From a virus, in IMG/VR virus record IMGVR_UViG_3300045010_000621, positions 1-44,106 of that record: DNA of 44,106 nucleotides; one strand, given 5' to 3'. Position 1 is the stretch's first letter. Each line of letters starts with the position of its first letter. The position numbers and the translations under genes are program-made. A model generated the notes under the pieces. The model was not told where the DNA came from. It did not search any database and was given only the letters and a program-made list of their open reading frames with translations. Shown one piece after another: positions 25,301 through 33,525 of the stretch.

Positions 25301-27822
25301 AAGGAGATTTCGTAAATGTTACAAAAATGAGACAAGAAGCCCTTCAAAGAATGAAAGACCAAAGAGAGCAGCAGAATAGGGGAAGATTTACCACTCGACT
25401 TTCATACATGCGAGAAATGATGAGAATCTCTCGTTCTGAAACAAAATTTGGCGCAGCAAGCAAACGATTTGCACAAAGTGGAACTGGCCGAATGGGCACA
25501 AGTATGGGTCTTTCTTTGGCTAGTCAATATGCCCCAGAAGAAATGAGGGGGGCAATGGCACTCGGCGGAATGGTTTCGATGATTGACCCAAGACTGGGTT
25601 TGGCTGTTGCTGGCGTTGGTGGTGCACTAAAAGCAAGAAGCGCGGGCACTGGTGCAGCTGCTGGCTTGGTTGGTGGAGCTGCGGTCGGACAATATTTTGG
25701 ACCATATGGCGCGGCGATAGGAGCGGGGATTGGAACTCTTGTTGGTGCTATTTCTGGTGCCGTAAATAAAGGAAAATATGAATTGAAAGAAGCCAAAGAA
25801 GCAGCAGAATTCGCATTGTTCAGCTTGTTTACTGGGATTTCAGAACGAGCATCTAGAACTTTCACTGTAACCAGAGAAATGCAGGAAAAAGGCATAGATA
25901 TATCCCGTAGAAAACGAGCTTTTCAAGGTTTCGGTGCAAAATTTATAGCGGCTCGAACAAACGTGGCGGACAAGCTTAGAGATGTTGCCGGAATAACAAA
26001 CCAAGACCTTGTTGACGCGGATAGAAAAGGAATGGAGTTCAGCTCAATACCATCGTACGACGCGACTCCGGCTGAATGGAAAGCAGCAAGCGACGAATAT
26101 TATAAGGGTTCTTCTAAAAAAAGGACTGCAGAAAAAAAGGTAGGAAAGACAGCCTCAGAAACTCTTCAGTATGCATTTGATAATCAAACAAGATTGGGAA
26201 TAAGCATTTCAGAAGAACAATTAAAAGATATGAAGAAAAGACCAGAAGAATCATTGCAGGGATTGATAGGCCGAGCTGAACAACATGACAAAGTAATGAC
26301 GATGCTTGACAATATTGGTGATGCAAGATTTGCGCAGTTGGCTAAAGACACCGGAAAATCAGAAGCTGAACTTGAATTACTGGCACAGGAACTTGGTGTG
26401 GATTTATATAATGCAACCGTAAAATATAAAGACATAGCTGTAAAAATGGGAGCAGCATTAATATTAACTTCTGGTCAAATGAATAATGCAATAACGGATT
26501 TAATGTTGCAAACCGGAGACAAGTTTAGAAAAAAGAGAGAGCAAAGAGAAGCACAAAAAGCAATCAACTTTGCCACAACCGAACTAAGAGATAAATACTT
26601 AAGCCCGGGCGCAACAGACGAGGAAAAAGATATTGCATCAGATGCATATTTTGAGAATTATGCGGCTCAACAAATAGCTGCTACTGGTGGAGATGCATTT
26701 GCTGCTTATGAAGCTGCTCGTATGGGATTTGGCTCCATAGATAAAAAAACTGGCAAGTTTGTTGGGGGAACAGCATTCGCTGAAGGTGGGTCGCTTTCGG
26801 GTTTGGGGGGAACTGATGCCCAGATAAAAGGTGTTCAAACAGCTGACGAAATGCGAAATGCCATTGCAAAAACCTATTCCCAGCAACTTGCCGCAATGGC
26901 GCAAGCGAGTGGGTATTCGATAGATGCTGGAGTTTTGCAAAAACAAATAGAAAACATGGATGATGCTAAGTTGAAAACTCTAAGCACAAGCATTATGTCA
27001 GAGGGATTCGACTTCAGAGATTCAGCTACTGGGGAAACAACACAAGGCTCAATAGAAGCCGTATTAAAACGCTTGAATTTTTCCACAACCATGCCAGGTC
27101 GCCTAACATCATTGGTTGACCCACTAGAAGAAAACGCTCTTGACCCATTTGTTGGGGATATGGAAGCAATAGCCACGAAATTTGGAATTGATTATGAAAT
27201 TTTTAAGGGAGCAGTCAATAATTACAAGTTAGTTACGGAAAAGTTTTTCACTGGAGACAGTGGCGCTCCCGATTGGTGGAAAAAAGGACTTAAAGCAACA
27301 AATCAGGGAGGAACATTTAGATTGTTGCCCGATGATGGTGGTGATACCGCAACTCCGCGCGGTGGTCAAATGGGTGACACAACAACGTCTCGCCTTTCAC
27401 AAACAATGGCAAGACATCAAGCAATAAATGCACAATTAACCGGAAAGAGACAAATTACATCTGCATGGAGAAATCACAATCTTGGTTCTGTTAATTCTGA
27501 CCATGTGACTGGAAGAGCATATGATTTGAAGGGACAAAATCTTGGGCAGTATGCGAAATTGATACACGCCAATGGTGGTTTTGCGGAATTTCATGGCAAT
27601 CTTGCATCTAGACATTTGCATGTTGTGCCTGGTCCTGTTCCTGGTGTTGGTGATACGCCAGTTCCAGCAAACAATGGGGGAGCTTCCTCCCCCATGAATT
27701 ATTCCACCGGGCCAGCCAATTACACAATTAATATCAATGGCGCAAATGCTTCGCCAGAAGCAATAGCAAGTATGGTTATGGCAAAGCTCGACGACAGAGA
27801 AAGACAGTATCGAGAGCGTTAA
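22312..27822 (+). CDS. Tape measure protein with M15-type peptidase domain
   Basis: The protein has 1836 residues. Such proteins set tail length and are ejected into the cell envelope. RLSSG is at 35-39 and 583-587. Hydrophobic segments are near 83-125. A Pro/Ala/Gly-rich linker follows the second RLSSG. Residues about 844-880 look like a SAP-type DNA-binding helix pair (KRLRRLARARGL then GSNADIVRLL). A Gly-zipper hydrophobic region spans about 1083-1155. The C-terminal 1700-1775 is a D-Ala-D-Ala peptidase-like domain: His1731 and Asp1738 (HVTGRAYD, H-x6-D) and HLH at 1768-1770, the zinc site of the M15 fold. It may cut cell wall peptides during entry. GGAG precedes the ATG. The gene follows the chaperone pair, as expected. 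Confidence 0.93.
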   Translation: MADEKVSIVVKVITKTKQLDALIAKLRAAEAMESRLSSGKNVQKYANATSAALNRATGKWKKHFDFVDSVIRGFGKVLTKFLTTAIKGVIIEMGILAATMLAWHALVIAGQYAVKAYRGVMQLLAGGAAAFTVALAGASAAIREQQAAMYAYRGKGASQYKTSMNQTVMAMRNLQMNADLASLGVEALNGAFASMSKTMNVSQINASSKSLKALMDFGAAGQDPKKAAAQVGTVVAALEDEKKTISNVLSEAKKLGPEMEKALKDTKIKTKKEFKELLFSGELAKKGGVLGQFEAVNTTLISELTRYFTLLRGQFADFGMQFLKPGKEAFQRLFEIISRDMQRILLTVQAQFGSEGMIKGFVDGVEKVSNWMVKTIRQYLPGFQGMFKRLGEWMSNFKRGWNIIIEKLRPLIDGARVVEKSFGQIWLAIKDGVENMTRFRELLMGNEDTVVQFGTKIGDLIRDASDLLFKMKGVFFEILPFLNDVLSGIGMLIRGMTQLLTGFGGGNGGFMRALAPLLAFQIFGRRMMGAAGKMMPMGTGIGRSLPFSNLQNMPIQAQNVYVNGNQVAGGSPQISSPAASSGRLSSGGYPAAPMAPYPALGPGAPGGALPVYGPAISNLMHYRGPFLSRIYGVSSGSQLSDFAEKQNVMGGRMMSSTFQQADARQYGGGIAISSGQFTPGAQSIRATMMMDPATGLPFTRQIVSDTDAIKTQAITDTSVIGKDSRGQNNRGAAVYRDTRHLGGVYVNERGIPLTFSQNNQSSFSRLLVDDRMRLSEAMQVGRLAKQGFAKGDRFRAGMDQRAFERREILNAGYGATPLTGVHTPGGPAATPGRPSLGVSKGADVDYSRMGDKRLRRLARARGLDASGSNADIVRLLQKNDRDRMLAAEAVKVQGTPQQARYEAQMSHAFKYGPAYKRYFKDVTTTAPDGTKTTQKIMRDPGLTARESLTKAAMRARGRLQDVGAYVGNKFAGVAGSAQGVMAYANSGRFDPTLNDGKGDFVNVTKMRQEALQRMKDQREQQNRGRFTTRLSYMREMMRISRSETKFGAASKRFAQSGTGRMGTSMGLSLASQYAPEEMRGAMALGGMVSMIDPRLGLAVAGVGGALKARSAGTGAAAGLVGGAAVGQYFGPYGAAIGAGIGTLVGAISGAVNKGKYELKEAKEAAEFALFSLFTGISERASRTFTVTREMQEKGIDISRRKRAFQGFGAKFIAARTNVADKLRDVAGITNQDLVDADRKGMEFSSIPSYDATPAEWKAASDEYYKGSSKKRTAEKKVGKTASETLQYAFDNQTRLGISISEEQLKDMKKRPEESLQGLIGRAEQHDKVMTMLDNIGDARFAQLAKDTGKSEAELELLAQELGVDLYNATVKYKDIAVKMGAALILTSGQMNNAITDLMLQTGDKFRKKREQREAQKAINFATTELRDKYLSPGATDEEKDIASDAYFENYAAQQIAATGGDAFAAYEAARMGFGSIDKKTGKFVGGTAFAEGGSLSGLGGTDAQIKGVQTADEMRNAIAKTYSQQLAAMAQASGYSIDAGVLQKQIENMDDAKLKTLSTSIMSEGFDFRDSATGETTQGSIEAVLKRLNFSTTMPGRLTSLVDPLEENALDPFVGDMEAIATKFGIDYEIFKGAVNNYKLVTEKFFTGDSGAPDWWKKGLKATNQGGTFRLLPDDGGDTATPRGGQMGDTTTSRLSQTMARHQAINAQLTGKRQITSAWRNHNLGSVNSDHVTGRAYDLKGQNLGQYAKLIHANGGFAEFHGNLASRHLHVVPGPVPGVGDTPVPANNGGASSPMNYSTGPANYTININGANASPEAIASMVMAKLDDRERQYRER
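22414..22428 (+). other. RLSSG motif in tape measure N-terminus
   Basis: Residues 35-39 of the tape measure protein are RLSSG (codons CGT CTC TCC TCT GGA), followed by Lys as at residue 1448 of the protease-led polyprotein. It lies just after the first amphipathic helix, so cutting here would remove a short N-terminal peptide. A role as a processing site is inference. Confidence 0.6.
24058..24072 (+). other. RLSSG motif in tape measure linker
   Basis: Residues 583-587 are RLSSG (AGG CTT TCG AGT GGT), followed by Gly, in a Ser/Pro/Ala-rich linker between the helical N-terminal third and the rest of the protein. The interdomain position matches that of the motif in the giant protease-led protein. 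A role as a processing site is inference. Confidence 0.6.
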
Positions 27823-27825
27823 TCT

Positions 27826-29406
27826 ATGGCTTACGGCGACATAAAACTTTTTACGGTTCAGTGGACTTCAGCAAGTGTGGCAAGTCTGTACAAAAATTAT
27901 CCCGTGAAGAAAAAATTTAAACAAAGTATTGTTACAAACACACCAGAATATCCCAATTCATACACGCTTTACAGTAATCAAAAATATTGGTTTCCATTTC
28001 AAGACATTTCAACATGGGAAGCAAATTACATTGAATATACAGATGGTGATGAATTTACATTTGATATTGAAAAATATGCAAGAGCGGCAGAAGCCGCAAA
28101 ACCACAACCAAATAAACAATCTGTTTCTGCAATCGCAACAGGAACAAGAGTAATTTTTGCAAATGATATATATCAATCATTGGATAAAATATTCAAATGG
28201 CAAGACACCGGTTTTCCGGAATCAAAAAATCCATACGATTCAGAAAAAATACCACTGTGGAAAAGAATTAGTGATACAAGTTTAACTCCAGTATATTTCT
28301 GGTATCATCCTTTGCTAAGAAGATTTTTTCCAATTGGACAAAAATACGTAGATTCAACAGCAATTCCGATTGTGAAAGAATTTGATAATTCCAAATGGGA
28401 TTCCTTTACGGGTGATGCAACTGAAATAAATCTAGAAAATTTTACAATTAGACAAATACAAGAACTTGTTTCAACGGGAGTTCCATTTCCTGGAGCAACT
28501 CAGGTTATAGAAAATTTGAACTCCAGCACCATGCGTTCAATGACTGGAGAAAAAATTCCAGGTTCATGGTCGCTTGATGGAAGATTCTTAAAACAATCAC
28601 CAGATGATGCTGAACAATATGATTCGGATGACGGGATGGGAAGTTCAAGAACAACAACAGTTAGGGTTACGCGTCGCGTTGGAACTGGAATACTTGGAGG
28701 GGGTAAATCTCTTGGTGAATTTGGTAGTTTTTCAATTGATAAACCACAAATGATTCAGTACTACACAAAAAAAGACGGTTCAACGGCATCGGCACCAGAT
28801 AGATTTGTTTTTGATTATAGACCGAATAACGTAACTTATTCAAATCTTGGCTCTGAGTGGACAGAGATAGAAAGAATAAACAACACTCCATACATAGATT
28901 TTAAAAATTTTAGATTAATGAAAATAAATTTTGAGTTTGTTGTTGGGGATGCGGGCAATTTGTATAGCTCAGTTGACAACAAATTGAAATTGCTAAGAAC
29001 AATGTCAATGAGGCCATCGCCAGTAACTTTTCTTGGTTTTGATGCGATGTTTCAAGAACAAATTGTCATTCCCAACATGACTGGTGGAAGCGGAATAGTT
29101 TTTGCAATAGTAGATATGCAAATAACCTCAGCTCAACGTTCGCGTCCTGGTGACGGGTCTTCTCCGCCTAATCAGGGCGATGCTCCACCCGGAAGCATAA
29201 ATAGAGCAACTGTGAGCATGACAATACAGGAACTTCCATTAGAGGGACCGAATTTAATTGTTATGCCACGTCCACCAAAAGATATTCCACAAGTTCCGCC
29301 TCCCCCAACAAATACCGATGAGCCATGTGTCAATCTGTGGACAACAGACACAACACCCGGTCCCCTGGGTCAACCACAAACTGATTGCAAACCAAAGGCT
29401 AAGTGA
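27826..29406 (+). CDS. Baseplate/tail-tube initiator-type protein
   Basis: The protein has 526 residues. The N-terminal 250 residues are rich in Tyr, Trp and Phe without a recognised motif. The C-terminal half (about 320-490) has RFVFDYRPNNVTYSNLG, RINNTPYIDFKNFRLMKINFEF, LLRTMSMRPSPVTFLGFDAMF and QITSAQRSRP, reminiscent of contractile injection system tube-initiator and gp53-like proteins. It ends with a Pro-rich tail. The position between tape measure and hub genes supports a role linking tube and baseplate. It starts 3 bp after the tape measure stop and overlaps the hub frame. Confidence 0.65.
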   Translation: MAYGDIKLFTVQWTSASVASLYKNYPVKKKFKQSIVTNTPEYPNSYTLYSNQKYWFPFQDISTWEANYIEYTDGDEFTFDIEKYARAAEAAKPQPNKQSVSAIATGTRVIFANDIYQSLDKIFKWQDTGFPESKNPYDSEKIPLWKRISDTSLTPVYFWYHPLLRRFFPIGQKYVDSTAIPIVKEFDNSKWDSFTGDATEINLENFTIRQIQELVSTGVPFPGATQVIENLNSSTMRSMTGEKIPGSWSLDGRFLKQSPDDAEQYDSDDGMGSSRTTTVRVTRRVGTGILGGGKSLGEFGSFSIDKPQMIQYYTKKDGSTASAPDRFVFDYRPNNVTYSNLGSEWTEIERINNTPYIDFKNFRLMKINFEFVVGDAGNLYSSVDNKLKLLRTMSMRPSPVTFLGFDAMFQEQIVIPNMTGGSGIVFAIVDMQITSAQRSRPGDGSSPPNQGDAPPGSINRATVSMTIQELPLEGPNLIVMPRPPKDIPQVPPPPTNTDEPCVNLWTTDTTPGPLGQPQTDCKPKAK

Positions 29407-31313
29407 TTTTTATGCCGTCAGCAGATTCATGGGACAAAATATTGGAAATAAGAAGACAATTTGCCGAACAAGGGAAAAATAAAACACAAACAGCAATGAG
29501 CGGAAGAAACGTTCAAAATATTTCATTTTCCGAGTGGCAAATGGCAAAACAAAACAGGGGGCCATACGAAAGAAAAATACTTATCGCTGATTTGCCAAAT
29601 CTTCCGAATAAAGCATTTACCGATGTATCATCGCTTGCAACAAGAATAAGCGTCAGCTACACAATGGATTTGGCTTCTGAACTTTCTTTTGAAATAGTTG
29701 ACCCAAATTTACAAATGGCGGAAAAGAATTATTTTACGTTGACAAGAGATGTCATTTATCAAACTCAAACACTTGGCAGAATTCAACCATACGAACCAAA
29801 CATCGTTTTTGTTCAACAACTTTTTGAAATAGCTAACGTGACAGTTTCCCAGGGTCCGGGAATGAGTCCGAATTTTTCAATTAAGTGTTATACAAAAGCA
29901 ATACAGCAAATGAAACGAGACAGAAAAAGTGCATCATCCATAAAGGGAACTGGAACAGAGTTCGTTAGAAACGCTGCAGCAAAATTTGGTCTTGCATTTT
30001 ATGGGCAGCAAACATCAAAATCACAACAAGTAAAATCTTCTGGAAACAAGCAAGCCGACTCCCTGTGGGACATAATGAAAAGATTATCAGACGATGCAAA
30101 ATTTGTTTTGTTTGAAGTTGACGGTCTTTTAATTTTTGGTTCAGAAGAATGGCTTATTGACAAGTGGGGAAATAATTCAATGGTTATCCCAAAAACAAAA
30201 AACAAAAAAGTAACCAAAAAAGTTCTTATTGGATACGAAGAAGATAAGGGAAAAAATTCTCCAATTTACAAAACAGTAACAGAAGTAAAAAAAGAAACAG
30301 TAAATAAGACTGTTCGTTTTATATCTTTGCAGTTTCCAAATAGCGGAGAAAATTATATTGGCAGAGAGGGAATTTTCAATTTAACAGAACATCCATCAAT
30401 AACAAAATCTGACAACGACCCTCGCGAAGCTGACGGAAGTTGCACTGTCGAAAGAATAAACGGAACACAAATACGTCCAGGAATGACCGCATATGTTGGA
30501 AACATACCGTGGATGTCTGGATACTATTTGATTGACAGTGTTAGTTACAATGAAATGGCCCCAGACCCGGTTAGCGTAACATTTAGAACACAACAAAGAG
30601 ATGAAGAAAAATACAAAAAGAAAGAATTGCCAGTCGGAATCAGATATATACAAACATATGCAGACACGGAAATTTCAGTAAGAGCTGTTCAGGATAAAAC
30701 AAGAAATTCTGCAGGGCAATCACAATCTGGAATAAGACAAGACGCAAGACTATTTCCATTTCCACAAGCCGCCGGTCAATTAGACAGATATCCCAGAATG
30801 GAATATGCTGATTTGACAATTGCTTATCCAGCCTTTATAAATTTAATAACAAACGACAAAATTACAGAAAAAAGCACTGGGGATAGAAATAGTCTTATCT
30901 ATGCCGGCAATTTAGATTTATATACCAGACCAGTTCTGCCGGATGGAAACGAAAATCCAAAAACAATTTATTCCTACACAATTACGGAACCGTATGGCAG
31001 TGAATATAGGGCAATTCTTTTGCCACTAATCTACACTCAAAACAACGTTGCTGTAACTTTAGAAAATTCACTTCAAGAGGTGGAGCAAAAATTTTGGAAT
31101 GCTGGTGGGTATGAGGGTTCGGGAAAACATCTTGGGGTTCTTCGTGGAACAACCAAAAAGGACGCAATTAGAAATGCAAGAGATTATGCAAAATTAATTT
31201 CATTGCAGCAAACGCTTGTTTTAAAACACAGGTTTCCGCAATATGCAAATTCAGTGGGTGGGTTGGGAACAATACCAAATACCCCCGGGGGTTCGGATTC
31301 ACTATGGATTTAG
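29403..31313 (+). CDS. Baseplate hub protein (gpD/gp27-like)
   Basis: The protein has 636 residues from the GTG at 29403, or 633 from the ATG at 29412. AAAGG is well spaced for the GTG. RISVSYTMDLASELSFEIVD, the segment QQLFEIANVTVSQG, KGTGTEFVRNAAAKFGLAF and DSLWDIMKRLSDDAKFVLFEVDG follow the arrangement of P2 gpD hub proteins (late control D). The C-terminal 250 residues extend beyond the usual hub and are unrecognised. It should sit at the centre of the baseplate and hold the spike. Confidence 0.8.
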   Translation: MIFMPSADSWDKILEIRRQFAEQGKNKTQTAMSGRNVQNISFSEWQMAKQNRGPYERKILIADLPNLPNKAFTDVSSLATRISVSYTMDLASELSFEIVDPNLQMAEKNYFTLTRDVIYQTQTLGRIQPYEPNIVFVQQLFEIANVTVSQGPGMSPNFSIKCYTKAIQQMKRDRKSASSIKGTGTEFVRNAAAKFGLAFYGQQTSKSQQVKSSGNKQADSLWDIMKRLSDDAKFVLFEVDGLLIFGSEEWLIDKWGNNSMVIPKTKNKKVTKKVLIGYEEDKGKNSPIYKTVTEVKKETVNKTVRFISLQFPNSGENYIGREGIFNLTEHPSITKSDNDPREADGSCTVERINGTQIRPGMTAYVGNIPWMSGYYLIDSVSYNEMAPDPVSVTFRTQQRDEEKYKKKELPVGIRYIQTYADTEISVRAVQDKTRNSAGQSQSGIRQDARLFPFPQAAGQLDRYPRMEYADLTIAYPAFINLITNDKITEKSTGDRNSLIYAGNLDLYTRPVLPDGNENPKTIYSYTITEPYGSEYRAILLPLIYTQNNVAVTLENSLQEVEQKFWNAGGYEGSGKHLGVLRGTTKKDAIRNARDYAKLISLQQTLVLKHRFPQYANSVGGLGTIPNTPGGSDSLWI

Positions 31314-31345
31314 TAAAATTGTTAGTAGGTTGGGAGTGTAAATAG

Positions 31346-31750
31346 ATGTCATTAAAAAATAAAAGACCAGATATTATTTCTACAGATAAAGCTTCGTCGC
31401 ATCCGCTGCAACCCGGAAGATTTTATTCATGTACAGTCGAAAGTGTTGATTCTGTTGGGAGGGTGACCGTACTAATACACGAAATAAATGTTTCATTCGG
31501 CCCTGTATTGCCAATAGGAACGACAACAAGAAATAAACTGTCATTTGGTGATTCTGCTGTGTGTACTTTTACAGATGAATTTTTCAAAGAAATTATTGTG
31601 TTTGGAACAGAAAAATTAAAAAAGGATACATTTGCTGGTAAAGAAAAATTTAACTTGCTTATTGACCAACTGCAAAACCAAATAAATTCTTTGCGTTCTG
31701 CTTTACAGCTAGGAAATATAAATCTTCAATCTTTTAAACAAACGGATTAA
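31346..31750 (+). CDS. Spike-type OB-fold protein (gp5/gpV N-terminal-like)
   Basis: The protein has 134 residues. Residues 24-92 look like an OB-fold: GRFYSCTVESVDSVGRVTV, then FGPVLPIGTT, the LSFGDSAVCTF turn and FFKEIIVFG, the pattern seen in spike N-terminal domains. It has no beta-helix or PAAR-like tip. The C-terminus is a short coiled coil (LIDQLQNQINSLRSALQLG). A complete spike would need a partner tip. GGGAG lies upstream of the ATG. Position between hub and gp25-like genes is as in other myoviruses. Confidence 0.65.
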   Translation: MSLKNKRPDIISTDKASSHPLQPGRFYSCTVESVDSVGRVTVLIHEINVSFGPVLPIGTTTRNKLSFGDSAVCTFTDEFFKEIIVFGTEKLKKDTFAGKEKFNLLIDQLQNQINSLRSALQLGNINLQSFKQTD

Positions 31751-31755
31751 CAGTT

Positions 31756-32055
31756 ATGGACATGATTCAATTTCCATTAAAATTTGACTCAACTGGGTTA
31801 AAAAAATTACCGGAAGGGAGTTACGAATACTACTCACAACTTTTGTCAATTTCGATACTTACGGAACCACTAACACATCCAATGACTCCGCAATTTGGTT
31901 CATATGACCCAGTTTTTAGAACAATAGATAAAGGTTTGTTTATATTAAATGCGGCCAGATACGTTCCGGAGATTCGGATAATTGATATATCAACGTCGGA
32001 AAGTATAGATTCAAAAGTAAACATTTCATTTTCATTCGAAATAGAAAGACAATAA
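31756..32055 (+). CDS. Baseplate wedge protein, gp25/gpW-like
   Basis: The protein has 99 residues, usual for the family. HPMTPQFGSYDPVFR (about 41-55) resembles the conserved 'GeR.....fG' region of T4 gp25 and P2 gpW. It is followed by LFILNAARYVPEIRIIDIS, the usual strand, and a beta-rich end. It is directly followed by the J-family baseplate gene, the invariant neighbour of this family. Confidence 0.85.
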   Translation: MDMIQFPLKFDSTGLKKLPEGSYEYYSQLLSISILTEPLTHPMTPQFGSYDPVFRTIDKGLFILNAARYVPEIRIIDISTSESIDSKVNISFSFEIERQ

Positions 32056-32058
32056 ACT

Positions 32059-33525
32059 ATGCCATCAGATTTTGCAGAATATATCAATTTGAAAATTTTT
32101 GACAAAGAGCCGGGAGATATATATAGGGACGCTCTGGAAATTGCGCGATTGGCTCTTCCGGAATTCAATTTAAGAACAGGAACGCCGGAAGATGCAATAT
32201 TTCAGGCAATGGCTTATATTTCTTCACTAAATATTGCTGCGATAAACAGACTTCCCAATAGATTAATGGCTGGGATAATTTCAATTTTTGGATATTCACG
32301 GCAAGAATCTGTTCCAGCTGTTGTTGACGCAACCATAACGCTAAATACATATGCCGGTGGAATAATTCCAGCAGGTACAGTTTTTAGTTATGAGACAACA
32401 TTTGAAGATGAGTTAATTGAAATTGCATTTCTAACAACAGAAATGCTTGAAATAGACGAAGTTGATTTAGAAATAACACAAAATTATCCATCTGCATCCA
32501 CAACTCTTGTTTGCCTTCAGGGCGGGATTGTTCCACCAATTAATGATAATTTACAGTTAAAGATTATTTCCTCTGGTTTGTCTATTCAATCATGTATAAC
32601 AAATACTCCAAATAATTTTTTAAACGGAATAAATGCTGATACGGATGAAGATTATTTGTCAAAATCGGCAACGTATCTTCGCTCTTTGACGTCTGCCCTA
32701 ACGAAAGATAGCCAGGTTGATGCATATCTTTTGACTTCATATCCGGACATTATTAGTAGAGTAAAAACTTATGATTTGACAAAAAATAGTCAAGCAGAAA
32801 CAAAAAATATAACAGTAAATAGAGAATTTGGCATAGACACAATCTTTTTAAATAACAATCTTGCAACTGTAAACACAGAAGAAAATCATCTTTATGTAGT
32901 GGGCGACGTTGTTGATATAACAATTTTTGGAAACTCGGCTAGTGCAACATTTAATGGAACTCATGAAATTGTTGCTACTGGAGATACGACTTTTTCATTC
33001 AATAAAGTTGCAGCAAACACTGCAAGCACAAGCGTTACAGCTTCTGCATATGCTGGGGTGGAGGCAGCTGGATATGTTGTTATTTTTGCTTATGGATTAA
33101 ATGATTTTTTAACAAATTTACAAAAGAGTCAAATTCTTTCAGATGTTCGCTCAAAATCAGTTGCTGGTTTAACATTTGAAATACTTAACCCAACATTGGT
33201 AACTTTCAATATACAGGGAACAGTAGTGGTTGACGAAAGTTATGATGTGGATGAAGTTGAAATTTCTATTCAAAACATACTGATTGATTATTTAAGCCCA
33301 AATAATTATCCGTTTGCATTAGACAGAGTTAGAAAAAATCAAATAATTTCGCTTATTGCTTCTACTCCTGGGGTTGTTTATGTTGATGACATAATTATTT
33401 CTTCAGTTGGTAAAGGTTGGTTGCCAAAACATGGAGACGATTTGTTATTTCTTAATAAAGGAACACTTCCAATAATCGCAGCAGAAAATCTTAATTTGAC
33501 ATTTAATGTTTGGGATGTGGAATAA
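32059..33525 (+). CDS. Baseplate J-family protein (gpJ/gp6-like)
   Basis: The protein has 488 residues. N-terminal helices end in LNIAAINRLPNRLMAGI, then a beta domain with AGGIIPAGTVFSYET (the 'ipaGt.v.' strand of the family), then NGINADTDEDYLSKSATYLRSLTSALTKDSQVDAYLLTSYPDI, the most conserved J segment. It makes up the wedge body of the baseplate and works with the gp25- and I-type proteins flanking it. A central insertion (about 270-335) is Ser/Thr/Ala-rich beta. A weak ribosome binding site precedes the ATG. Confidence 0.92.
   Translation: MPSDFAEYINLKIFDKEPGDIYRDALEIARLALPEFNLRTGTPEDAIFQAMAYISSLNIAAINRLPNRLMAGIISIFGYSRQESVPAVVDATITLNTYAGGIIPAGTVFSYETTFEDELIEIAFLTTEMLEIDEVDLEITQNYPSASTTLVCLQGGIVPPINDNLQLKIISSGLSIQSCITNTPNNFLNGINADTDEDYLSKSATYLRSLTSALTKDSQVDAYLLTSYPDIISRVKTYDLTKNSQAETKNITVNREFGIDTIFLNNNLATVNTEENHLYVVGDVVDITIFGNSASATFNGTHEIVATGDTTFSFNKVAANTASTSVTASAYAGVEAAGYVVIFAYGLNDFLTNLQKSQILSDVRSKSVAGLTFEILNPTLVTFNIQGTVVVDESYDVDEVEISIQNILIDYLSPNNYPFALDRVRKNQIISLIASTPGVVYVDDIIISSVGKGWLPKHGDDLLFLNKGTLPIIAAENLNLTFNVWDVE

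Noticed and set aside
24913-26946. Several minus-strand frames inside the tape measure gene
   Set aside because: They lack ribosome binding sites and domains; the plus-strand tape measure frame is uninterrupted.
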